Shown: piece after piece, positions 15,553 to 22,952 of the stretch | Numbering within the stretch: the first letter of the stretch is position 1 | Layout: each line of letters starts with the position of its first letter | IMG/VR virus record: IMGVR_UViG_3300009132_000041 | Span: 1-23,180 of that record | Reading direction: 5' to 3' (one strand) | Source of the DNA: a virus | DNA: 23,180 nt | Program-made: the position numbers and the translations under genes | Notes under the pieces: model-generated | Told to the model about the DNA's origin: nothing | The model's database searches: none | The model's input: only the letters and a program-made list of their open reading frames with translations

Positions 15553-16773
15553 CTATACATCGGCTAACTTCATAAATTCTTCGTCAGTCATACCTAAGTA
15601 ATTAGTTCCAACTGATTCAGTTTTGCCTGCAGTCTTTCTTGTTCCTGCTGCAGCTTTACGTTTTTGTTTTACAACAGCAGGGTCCTTTGCTTTAGCCTTC
15701 GGTACAGATGCAGGAGGAGGTACAACAGATTCCTGTTGACTTTGTAGTGTTCCTTGAGACTGTAAGTGTTCTGCTACTTGTCTATAAGCAACAACATCAG
15801 GTACATTTAATCGTCCTAATGCACGTTCAGTATCAACAACTGATTGAACTTTATCAAAGACTCCGTTAAATACGTGGTCATTAATAATAGATATAATCTC
15901 TGGATTATCTGATATTAGATTTTTACTTTCGTTATCCCACTCTTTAGCTAAAATGTTTATAGTTTTATCAAAAGATGGGGTATCTCTAATATCATCAATT
16001 GCCTGATTTATCTTAAATTCTTTATCAGATACACCATAGTTATTAGGTTTATATGTTGTTTCCTCATCAGTATCTATATCTAACGGATCAATGCCACTTT
16101 CTTTTATAAGCTGAGCAATTGCTTTAGGGTCTTTTTTAGAAATATCAATTAGATTGTTAAGTTTACTTTGTTCTAACAATCCTTCTTTTTCTAACATACT
16201 TACTATCTTAAGATTAGGACTTAATCTTTTCATCTTATTATGATAGTCAGCTCCTTTTTGCATTAACGCTATTGCATCGTCAATATTATCGACTTGCATC
16301 ATTCGTTTGCTAGCTTTAAATGGTGCCATTATCCGCTTATATGCTGCTTCGTAATCAATTTCAGCTTGAGAAGTATCCTTCTCGTTTTTAGCTGCATTGG
16401 TATCTTCAGTAGCATCTGTATCTTCCGACTCTAACTCTATAGCATCTTCTAATGTTTCGTCTTCTAGTTGAGTATCCTCATCTAGGTCAGCTACTTCATC
16501 TTCTAATATCTCTTCATCAGATTCTTCCGTATTACTTTCAGACTCATCCGTTTCCTCATAGGGGTCGACCCCATCAGGAGTTACTTCTTCGTCTTCACTT
16601 GTTACCTCTTCAGAAGTTTGCTCTTCTTCAGAAGTATCAATTTCTTCAGTGTTTTCTTGAGCTTTTGTTTCTTCTGCTTCTTCCGCTGCAATTAATTGAG
16701 CTTCAAGTTCACCTAAATCTTGTTTTAGGAATTCTTCATCATCCATTCCTAGAGGACTATTTACTTCAGCCAT
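15553..16773 (-). CDS. Scaffold-like head assembly protein, 406 aa
   Basis: The first third (about residues 11-140) is extremely rich in Asp, Glu, Ser and Thr. The middle (about 140-345) is a helical region with KRIMAPFKASKRMMQVDN and DDAIALMQKGADYHNKMK. A Gln/Pro/Ala linker and a basic Lys/Arg/Ala tail (about 355-385) follow. The motif LGMDDEEFLK at 8-17 recurs as LGMTDEEFMK at 393-402. An acidic helical protein with a basic tail, between portal and capsid genes, fits a scaffold that is lost or retained on maturation; N4 gene 57 has this place. The ribosome site is AGGAGG, and the start overlaps the previous gene by 8 nt. A tape-measure label in some annotations of this family is the alternative. 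Confidence 0.7.
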   Translation of the reverse strand: MAEVNSPLGMDDEEFLKQDLGELEAQLIAAEEAEETKAQENTEEIDTSEEEQTSEEVTSEDEEVTPDGVDPYEETDESESNTEESDEEILEDEVADLDEDTQLEDETLEDAIELESEDTDATEDTNAAKNEKDTSQAEIDYEAAYKRIMAPFKASKRMMQVDNIDDAIALMQKGADYHNKMKRLSPNLKIVSMLEKEGLLEQSKLNNLIDISKKDPKAIAQLIKESGIDPLDIDTDEETTYKPNNYGVSDKEFKINQAIDDIRDTPSFDKTINILAKEWDNESKNLISDNPEIISIINDHVFNGVFDKVQSVVDTERALGRLNVPDVVAYRQVAEHLQSQGTLQSQQESVVPPPASVPKAKAKDPAVVKQKRKAAAGTRKTAGKTESVGTNYLGMTDEEFMKLADV

Positions 16774-17110
16774 TGCTTAAGTCCTCCTGTAATATTTGAG
16801 TTCTAGCATCTTCATCTTCTTTATAAGCTTGTTCTGCTTGTGTACCTCTAGTCAGTACACTATCAAAGAAATTACTTAATGCTCCAATTCCATATATCAT
16901 ATTATCTATAACAGCTTGTTGTTCTTTATTTAAAGAACTGGCTTTTGCCATAACTAATCTAGCTGCTTCTTCTTTGAAATAGTAATCTAGTATGACTTTT
17001 TTAAATTCTCTATTTTTAAAAAGTTTTACGCAACTATTTTTGACTTCGATAAAATGCTTAGCTTGCTGCATATTATCTTCTAACTCTTGCAATTGTTCTT
17101 CTGTGCTCAT
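16766..17110 (-). CDS. Small helical head-assembly protein, 114 aa
   Basis: An all-helical, charged protein with EELEDNMQQAKHFIEVKNS-type heptads, then LFKNREFKKVILDYYFKEEAARLV (with the conserved-looking FKKVIxDYYFxEE) and a final acidic helix. No signal peptide or membrane segment is seen. I recall similar short proteins between portal and scaffold genes of N4-like and marine podoviruses, role unknown. It is the first gene after the extended -10 promoter candidate, has an AGAGGA ribosome site, and overlaps the scaffold-like gene by 8 nt, so the two are probably translated together. Confidence 0.6.
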   Translation of the reverse strand: MSTEEQLQELEDNMQQAKHFIEVKNSCVKLFKNREFKKVILDYYFKEEAARLVMAKASSLNKEQQAVIDNMIYGIGALSNFFDSVLTRGTQAEQAYKEDEDARTQILQEDLSNG

Positions 17111-17164
17111 CGTGTGTCCTCTTATTGAGATAAAAACAAAGTAGTAAAATTCTCCTTTTTCGCG

Positions 17165-17173
17165 ATTATATCA
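17165..17173 (-). promoter_or_regulatory. Extended -10 promoter candidate before the head genes
   Basis: In the 77-bp gap after the portal gene, the minus strand reads TGATATAAT, a perfect extended -10 (TGnTATAAT), followed by the GC-rich CGCG. The -35 region 17 nt upstream (CAGTAA) is poor. Extended -10 promoters tolerate that, and N4 late promoters are known to be weak sigma70 sites that need the phage SSB. It would drive the 114-aa, scaffold and capsid genes. Confidence 0.45.
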
Positions 17174-17187
17174 CTCTTTTTTCAAAA

Positions 17188-19317
17188 TTACTGCCGATTT
17201 AACATTGGATCGTTAATTATTGCATCTGCAAATTTATTATCCATTGTATTTTGTTGATCTACTTTTTTCATATTTTCTTCATGTTGTCTGCCAACTCCAG
17301 ACTCTTGTTCAACAAAATTCAAGTCTTCTAAATCAGACTTACTATTTAAGTTTCTAGATTTAGATATTTCTGTTTGTGTCTTAGCTTTCTTGTATTCTAC
17401 ATCTACTGCATTCTCAGCTGCTTTTGCACTTTCATTTTGTATTTGAGCTTGTAGTAATTGCAATTCAAGTTGTGCTTTTTGTTCAGCCATTGGATTAGGT
17501 TGTGGCTGATATTCTTTAATTTGTTTTGCTAAATCAGGCATTTTACGTAATCTAGCAATATCAGATAATATTATCTGTGACATAGATGGGTCCATATTAT
17601 TACCCATTGTTTGTAACATAAAAGATAGTTCTTGTGCTTTTTCGTTATCAGCCTCAGCTGTAGATATATTTAATTTAATATCATACATACCACCTAAGTC
17701 TTCACGATTAATAGCAACAAACTCTTCATTAGTTACTCTTATTATTTCTTGGTCAGATAAAAACTCTGCATTCATAGATATAATCTTACGACCAATTTGA
17801 TTAATACCGTCTGCTAATCTTCTAAGTATTCCTAACTCACGTTTAGACGCTGCATCTAATGCACTTCTAATACCAGTAGCTGTATTACCTAATGCCGAGC
17901 CACTAATACCACTATTAAATGCTTTAACACCTGTCAAAGACTCAGCTTCATTGTTTTGAAGATTAAGCATGTTAAGAGCACTGTTAGGTATTTCAGGATA
18001 AGTATCCATATGAAATGCTTGTCTAGGGTCTACATTAGAATTAAACTTATAATCAGCTCCTTGTTCAAATTTACGAGCATTAGTAACATCTAATGCATCT
18101 TTACGAATACCCATTTGACCATTAGCAGACCTACCAATAATATCAATCATACCTCGTGTTACAGCACCAATAATCTTTTGATTATCTTCTAATAATGCAC
18201 CATCAGGTTCTCCGTATATATGTCTACGTACAGGTAAATATTGAACTGCTACAAAAGGTAACTTTTTATCAGGAAATGGATTACTTTCCATCCTAATTAG
18301 TACATCACCTACCCACGTAGCAATAAATGGTTCTACTTCACCAGTATCATTAATGTCCCAGTATCCCCAATATTCATAAACAATAATCTTTTTACGTGGA
18401 TCATCTTTAAACTTAAAGTTAGTTTCATCTTCTAAATTATGGTCTGGTTGTGCTAATGGGGCAGCATTTTCTAAAATAACATGTTCTAGATTTGAGTATC
18501 TACCATCTTTTTTAAGTTCAGCCATAGATGTTTCAAAACTATAAATAATAAAATTAGCTTTATCTAAATCACCTAAACAAGTCGGGTCAATGATTACATT
18601 GTTATAATCACATACTTCTAAATCAGGTTGATTTTTAAGAACTTTTATTTGTTCTTCTATGTGAGAGCCTACTTGTACACCCATCATTGGAACACCTGTT
18701 TCCATAGTTAATCTATGAGCTTCTTGTATTTCTGGTGCAATATCTTGTTTATATTTTTGAGGGTCAGCTTCCATCATTTGATGTAGCTGTTCATGCATTT
18801 GTGCTGATTCTGGTGATGGCTGATATTCAAAATCAGGAACTTCAACTTCTATAGTCTCATCTTCGTATGTCCATCCTACTTTAACAATAACAGTACCTTC
18901 ATCTACAGCTGTACGCACATACTCATCAATAAAAGCAGTTTTATCTATTTTGCAATTGATTTGATAATTTAATAATAAACCATTTTGTATAGCAGACTCT
19001 TTATCTTCAAATGTCATTGGAGACGTATTGAATAAATCATCTGTTGATAAAAAAGGTTCACTTAATGCAGCATAACGCCATTCAGCTTGTTTTCTAATAA
19101 GTTTAGGGACAATTTTTGATCTACCTTTCTTATTATTAATTGTTTGCTCACCATTTAAAGCACTTATCCAATTATCAACATCTAATACATGTGATGTATG
19201 TGATGACTGAGCTTCATCATAATCAGCTTTAAGTTCTAATAAATCAGGTGGATTCTTCCAATCTACAAGCTTCTTTGGTTCACTTAAATCTACATCTAAA
19301 TCATGTTGTTTTGCCAT
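17188..19317 (-). CDS. Portal protein, N4 gp59 / P22-type
   Basis: The portal forms the dodecameric ring at the head vertex through which DNA enters and leaves and on which the tail is built. At 709 aa it is close to N4 gp59 (about 760 aa). Signature stretches are GRSKIVPKLIRKQAEW (65-80) with ALSEPFLSTDDLF, then VRTAVDEGTVIVKVGW (about 137-152), a YEYWGYWD segment, and a helical crown region with GDxGxRxA-type sequence TATGIRSALDAASKREL. The C terminus is a long Gln/Ala/Lys-rich helix (AEQKAQLELQLLQAQ), as in barrel-bearing portals. It shares TAATG with the previous stop; GAGGAAGAAG precedes the ATG. It is the first recognisable gene of the head module. Confidence 0.85.
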   Translation of the reverse strand: MAKQHDLDVDLSEPKKLVDWKNPPDLLELKADYDEAQSSHTSHVLDVDNWISALNGEQTINNKKGRSKIVPKLIRKQAEWRYAALSEPFLSTDDLFNTSPMTFEDKESAIQNGLLLNYQINCKIDKTAFIDEYVRTAVDEGTVIVKVGWTYEDETIEVEVPDFEYQPSPESAQMHEQLHQMMEADPQKYKQDIAPEIQEAHRLTMETGVPMMGVQVGSHIEEQIKVLKNQPDLEVCDYNNVIIDPTCLGDLDKANFIIYSFETSMAELKKDGRYSNLEHVILENAAPLAQPDHNLEDETNFKFKDDPRKKIIVYEYWGYWDINDTGEVEPFIATWVGDVLIRMESNPFPDKKLPFVAVQYLPVRRHIYGEPDGALLEDNQKIIGAVTRGMIDIIGRSANGQMGIRKDALDVTNARKFEQGADYKFNSNVDPRQAFHMDTYPEIPNSALNMLNLQNNEAESLTGVKAFNSGISGSALGNTATGIRSALDAASKRELGILRRLADGINQIGRKIISMNAEFLSDQEIIRVTNEEFVAINREDLGGMYDIKLNISTAEADNEKAQELSFMLQTMGNNMDPSMSQIILSDIARLRKMPDLAKQIKEYQPQPNPMAEQKAQLELQLLQAQIQNESAKAAENAVDVEYKKAKTQTEISKSRNLNSKSDLEDLNFVEQESGVGRQHEENMKKVDQQNTMDNKFADAIINDPMLNRQ

Positions 19318-19634
19318 TATGCTTCTTCCTCAAATTGTCCATTATTATATCGTTTAACTTTATAAATGATATGGTTCTCAAACTCTATTGGAGTTTTATC
19401 AATATATTTAAAGTAACCCTTATCATTATCTGCAAAACTTACATAAAGATCATCATTAATAATAATTTCATTAAAAAAGTATTTTAATAATTTTGCAAAA
19501 TTCTTTTTATCTTTGAAATTATCTCCAATTGCTATTGTTAAAGCTAAGTATCCATTAATACGCTTATCATGCCTATAGTATAGATAAGCATTGCCATTTT
19601 GTAAAACTGTACATCTATGAAACTTAATATCCAT
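19317..19634 (-). CDS. Unknown 105-aa protein before the portal gene
   Basis: I do not recognise this protein. It is soluble, with alternating short strands and one helix: FHRCTVLQNGNAYLYYRHD, then NGYLALTIAIGD, a Lys-rich helix KNFAKLLKYFFNEI, and a beta-like end (YVSFADNDKGYFKYID). No signal peptide or membrane segment is seen. It shares TAATG stop-start junctions with both neighbours, so it is clearly part of the operon. Its place just before the portal gene suggests a role in head-tail joining or packaging, but nothing in the sequence confirms that. Confidence 0.6.
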   Translation of the reverse strand: MDIKFHRCTVLQNGNAYLYYRHDKRINGYLALTIAIGDNFKDKKNFAKLLKYFFNEIIINDDLYVSFADNDKGYFKYIDKTPIEFENHIIYKVKRYNNGQFEEEA

Positions 19635-21079
19635 TATCTATTAGGTTTAAAAAAGTTTTTAATTGCTTGTACATCTAATTCTTTTCTAGCAGGTCTTTTT
19701 ACAAATGTAGGTAATGGATTTCCACTAGCACCCCAAGTTTCCATTGCTTTTTCATATCCAGCATCTGTTTTCCAAAATTCAGAGTTTTCATCTGCACTCC
19801 AGTAATTACCATTTTCTGCTTTTTTAAATCCTGGCATTTCTCCGTATTTAGGAGCTAATCCTTTTAAACTTCTGTTATCTTTCATTTTTTCATCAGGAGA
19901 CATATTAAAGCTAAATATAGGCTTTTTTCTTTTTCGTCCTCTAGTACTTGGACCTTCTGAAAATGTATACTTAGTTTTCATACCTGCTTCAATATCTGCA
20001 GTATCATCCATAGCAGGAGCGTTACCTAATGGCATAGGAGGAAGTAATTCTTTTCTCACTCTTTTTCCTGTATCTATAGGGGGTGTATATCTTGGTTCAT
20101 AAGATGACATAGCCCTACCCATATGTAAAAGTCTTCTTTCTTCTTTAGCTTTATCAAACATAGCTTGATCTGCTGCTGATACTGGTGTTTGTGTATAGCG
20201 ATTCATTGTAGGGTTTTCAGCACCTTTTAATCCAGTTCCTCTAAGTATATCTTCCATACGGTATTTAGCATTCCAGTTTTTCCAAGGAGTATTCAAATCT
20301 GGATTATCAGGATTATAAAAATAACTATCATCTTTTTCATTTTGTGCTCTATCCATTATTTGATACATTCTTTCAAGACTTGCTCTTTTACTTGCAGCTT
20401 CTGCATCTAATTCACCTTGATTTTCTTGCCCAGTTATTCTTTCTGTTTGACTACGCACTAAATTTACATTGTTATTGCTATCATCTTTTTCAGCTTCTGC
20501 TCTGTCCATAATTGCTGCTAATTGTTTAAGATTGTTATTATTAGCAACAGTTTCTTCCATCGAAGCTGTATCTGTACCAAGAATTTGTTGATTAAGTCGT
20601 TCTTCAAGTTCTGTTGGTACTCTAAATAATCCATTAGGATTTTCTTCTCTAGTTGGAAAAGTACTTGCAAATGCATTTACATTTTCATCTATAAAAGCTT
20701 GTCTAACTGGATCAAAATCAGCTAATTCATTATTTGGTTTTAAAGTTTCTCCAGTATTAGATTGTAGATTATTACTACGATATACTGCAGCTTCAATAGC
20801 GTCATTTTCACTTATATGACTACTATTAGGTCTTACTCTGCCTGTATCAAGCATTCTAATAACACCTTTAGTAGTATAAACTTTACCATTAATTAAGCTA
20901 GGAACATTAACCCAATTTCCACTTCCTTCAGGATATTCTATAGTTATAACAATCTCAGAATGTTTCTCTCCTGTTTTAGTATTTAGATAAACTCGGTTAC
21001 CTGCTGAAGTTACTTCATCAGTTCTCTTAAGCTTATAATCTTTATTAATCTCTTTTAAATGTTCTTTGCTTGCTGCCAT
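19634..21079 (-). CDS. Probable virion-associated protein with internal repeat, 481 aa
   Basis: The first 105 residues form a compact domain with EIVITIEYP, GNWVNVPSLINGKVYTTKG, IRMLDTGRVRP and AIEAAVYRSNNL, a domain I recall at the ends of several phage structural and internal proteins. The rest is hydrophilic and helical. The motif IMDRAEAEKDDS (190-201) is repeated as IMDRAQNEKDDS (241-252). A basic segment with RGRKRKKP lies near 380, and a Trp-rich NGNYWSADENSEFWKT near 425. No enzyme motif is visible. The start lies 1 nt after the previous stop with only a weak GGAA upstream. A tail, neck or internal protein is likely. Confidence 0.5.
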   Translation of the reverse strand: MAASKEHLKEINKDYKLKRTDEVTSAGNRVYLNTKTGEKHSEIVITIEYPEGSGNWVNVPSLINGKVYTTKGVIRMLDTGRVRPNSSHISENDAIEAAVYRSNNLQSNTGETLKPNNELADFDPVRQAFIDENVNAFASTFPTREENPNGLFRVPTELEERLNQQILGTDTASMEETVANNNNLKQLAAIMDRAEAEKDDSNNNVNLVRSQTERITGQENQGELDAEAASKRASLERMYQIMDRAQNEKDDSYFYNPDNPDLNTPWKNWNAKYRMEDILRGTGLKGAENPTMNRYTQTPVSAADQAMFDKAKEERRLLHMGRAMSSYEPRYTPPIDTGKRVRKELLPPMPLGNAPAMDDTADIEAGMKTKYTFSEGPSTRGRKRKKPIFSFNMSPDEKMKDNRSLKGLAPKYGEMPGFKKAENGNYWSADENSEFWKTDAGYEKAMETWGASGNPLPTFVKRPARKELDVQAIKNFFKPNR

Positions 21080-21080
21080 T

Positions 21081-21665
21081 TTATTTATTCCATTTAGCGT
21101 TTACTTTACGATGTTTATTCCAAGCTGCAAATCCACCTAATCTTAGTCCGTAATAAGCTAAGTAGTTAATTAACCTGAACCCATTTTGTATTATGTTTAC
21201 GTCTCTAAATATTATGTCTAATTGTTTTTGATTTCTTAAACCAATAGTCTTCTTTTTACCTTTACATAGTAATGTTTGATATTTGTAACCGTAATCGTGT
21301 ATCAAACCTCCAACTAATAGTACACCCATTGGTGATAACCAGGTATGTAAAAACTTAGGAACTGATGCTCCATCAAATACAAATCCTTTTGGTATTACTA
21401 GCTCTTGCCCATCAACAATATAATGATAGTCTTTAACTATCTCCCATTTACGTGATACAAATAACCAGACTTTAAGTCCTCCCCAGAACCCTTTACCTTT
21501 AGTAGGTATAGGAATAGGTCTCATATGAGGCATGTCTATTGCTTTAAACTTTAGATTAGGTTCTACATGTCTATCTAAGAACTTCCAAAGACCTCCAATA
21601 ATTATTAATACAATTACTAAACTAAACTGCCAAAACTGTAATGCGTAAGTCGTTAATGTTTCCAT
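21081..21665 (-). CDS. Membrane-anchored DUF1353 family protein, 194 aa
   Basis: A hydrophobic segment at about 11-28 (FWQFSLVIVLIIIGGLW) anchors the protein. The DUF1353 signature follows: LVIPKGFVFDGASVPKFL (89-106), WLSPMG and GGLIHDYGYKYQ (119-130). The C-terminal part is basic with INYLAYYGLRLGG. DUF1353 proteins are common in phages and have no settled function; the conserved His-Asp pair (IHDYGY) could be a metal or catalytic site. Here an unusually long N-terminal anchor precedes the domain. It has a good ribosome site (AGGGGAAG) and sits next to a three-TM protein, so an envelope or lysis role is plausible. No classical endolysin is seen in this window. Confidence 0.75.
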   Translation of the reverse strand: METLTTYALQFWQFSLVIVLIIIGGLWKFLDRHVEPNLKFKAIDMPHMRPIPIPTKGKGFWGGLKVWLFVSRKWEIVKDYHYIVDGQELVIPKGFVFDGASVPKFLHTWLSPMGVLLVGGLIHDYGYKYQTLLCKGKKKTIGLRNQKQLDIIFRDVNIIQNGFRLINYLAYYGLRLGGFAAWNKHRKVNAKWNK

Positions 21666-21666
21666 A

Positions 21667-22098
21667 TCACTTCCCCTTTGCTAATTGTGCACCAAAATAA
21701 AACTCTATAATCATACTTGCCCAGGCAAATATTTCGTCATACTTAATTAAGCCATTTATTACTTGATATTCAATTACATCTTGCGTTATATCAAGTCCAA
21801 AGAAGCTAAATCCTTTATGAACTATTGGTATTGCTGTTGGTATATTAAACCATACGGGTGCTATCTGTGTGAATATTATTAGTCCTAGTATAGTTAATAT
21901 AATAATTCGTCTATTCCAAGCAGCCATAGGGCTTTCTTTATCTGCCCAAGCCCTAGTTTGATTAATAGCGTCATTGCGTGCTTGCATTGACTCTATCATC
22001 AACTTCTGTTGTTCAGATGCTGCTTGACTCTTTAAAGCTATAAGTTTAGCAACAAAGCCTAACGCTATTGGAGCTATACTTGTTATAAAAGCTATCAT
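21667..22098 (-). CDS. Three-TM holin-like membrane protein, 143 aa
   Basis: Three hydrophobic segments are visible: about 3-21 (AFITSIAPIALGFVAKLIA), about 66-88 (RIIILTILGLIIFTQIAPVWF) and about 120-138 (EIFAWASMIIEFYFGAQL). A polar helix with QQKLMIESMQARNDAINQTRAWADKE lies between the first two. Size and layout fit the three-TM holin family found in gene transfer agents and marine phages. Holins permeabilise the inner membrane to release or activate lysis enzymes. It lies next to other small membrane proteins. The assignment is by layout; without an endolysin nearby the lysis role is unproven. Confidence 0.55.
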   Translation of the reverse strand: MIAFITSIAPIALGFVAKLIALKSQAASEQQKLMIESMQARNDAINQTRAWADKESPMAAWNRRIIILTILGLIIFTQIAPVWFNIPTAIPIVHKGFSFFGLDITQDVIEYQVINGLIKYDEIFAWASMIIEFYFGAQLAKGK

Positions 22099-22099
22099 A

Positions 22100-22213
22100 T
22101 TAGCTTGGCTTTACCCATTTCTCTATTTTCCAAATAATCACGTTAAAAACGTATTTAACTTTGTTTGAAAACGTTTGTTTTATATATTGTCCTTTCTTGT
22201 TCTTTGGTTGCAT
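22100..22213 (-). CDS. Basic microprotein, 37 aa
   Basis: A short frame from the ATG at 22211-22213 to a TAA at 22100-22102. It has one of the best ribosome sites in the window (AAAGGAG, 6 nt before ATG), and exactly fills the space between two genes. The product is very basic, with KNKKGQYIKQTFSNK at the start and an amphipathic aromatic segment YVFNVIIWKIEKW. It may sit on the membrane surface. Its neighbours are membrane proteins, so a holin partner or regulator is possible, but the function is unknown. Confidence 0.6.
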   Translation of the reverse strand: MQPKNKKGQYIKQTFSNKVKYVFNVIIWKIEKWVKPS

Positions 22214-22224
22214 TATATTCTCCT

Positions 22225-22413
22225 TTATAATAATTTAAGTAACAACTCTCCTAAACCAAAATCTGTTGCGATCATTAAACCAAAACCAATTAACAGACCT
22301 TTACCCATTGACATAAATTTTAGATGCATATTTTTAATTTCTCTAACATCTTTATATAAATCTACTATTTGTTTTTCATGTTTATCTATTTGTACTTGTT
22401 GCTTAGCCGTCAT
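22225..22413 (-). CDS. Small one-TM coiled-coil protein, 62 aa
   Basis: A polar helix with heptad pattern (QIDKHEKQIVDLYKDVREIK) is followed by one hydrophobic segment (MGKGLLIGFGLMIATDFGLGELLLKLL, given here only as residues about 36-62). A short coiled coil then a C-terminal membrane helix is the layout of XhlA-type lysis proteins and of small phage membrane anchors. The start overlaps the previous stop as ATGA, with GGAG upstream. It probably belongs with the three-TM protein and the microprotein that follow. Confidence 0.6.
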   Translation of the reverse strand: MTAKQQVQIDKHEKQIVDLYKDVREIKNMHLKFMSMGKGLLIGFGLMIATDFGLGELLLKLL

Positions 22414-22949
22414 CCCGCTATCTCCATAAGTATCATATTAGAACCTTCTGCTTTACTAAACATATATAACCCACTACCCGTCATTAAATGACCTTGAAAA
22501 GTATAAGTAGTTGCTGAAGTAGTACTTGGACTATCTAAATACATAACATTTTGAATTGAATTACCTTCAGTGTCTGCATTCCTAAATTGCAAATGCTCTC
22601 TAAAACTGTCAGTATTCCAAATCGTAGTTGAACCTCTTTGTAATCGAAAACCACCTCTGTTTAAATTACTACTACCAGAAACCATAGCAGGTACAGTTGC
22701 GTGAATTAAAATTTTACTACTTGTTGAACTTGGTGTTATTGCTAGTGAAAAATGACTTGTCCAAGAACCTGTACTCGAAATCACAGTTCTACTTGCTGTG
22801 CCTGAAAATTGTACTACTTGCAATACACTACCAGTAGGCATTACCAATTTAGAACCAGCAATAGCCGCACTACTGTTTATGTCAGCATTTACAACTGTTC
22901 CGTCTTGTATTTTGTTGACTCCAGTTGAGCCACTAATCTCTGTAGGCAT
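22410..22949 (-). CDS. Fibre/tip-like structural protein, 179 aa
   Basis: The N terminus (STGVNKIQDGTVVNADINSS, then AAIAGSKLVMPTGSVLQVVQF) is the repeat-like segment often found before the head domain of marine phage tail fibres. The rest is Ser/Thr-rich beta sequence with TPSSTSSKILIHATVPAM and a FRLQRGSTTIW strand, ending in an aromatic FSKAEGSNMILMEIAG. It probably forms a trimeric fibre tip or a virion surface protein that touches the host. It has an AAGGGG ribosome site right after the previous stop. Receptor-binding function is inferred from sequence type and position. Confidence 0.65.
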   Translation of the reverse strand: MPTEISGSTGVNKIQDGTVVNADINSSAAIAGSKLVMPTGSVLQVVQFSGTASRTVISSTGSWTSHFSLAITPSSTSSKILIHATVPAMVSGSSNLNRGGFRLQRGSTTIWNTDSFREHLQFRNADTEGNSIQNVMYLDSPSTTSATTYTFQGHLMTGSGLYMFSKAEGSNMILMEIAG

Positions 22950-22952
22950 TAT

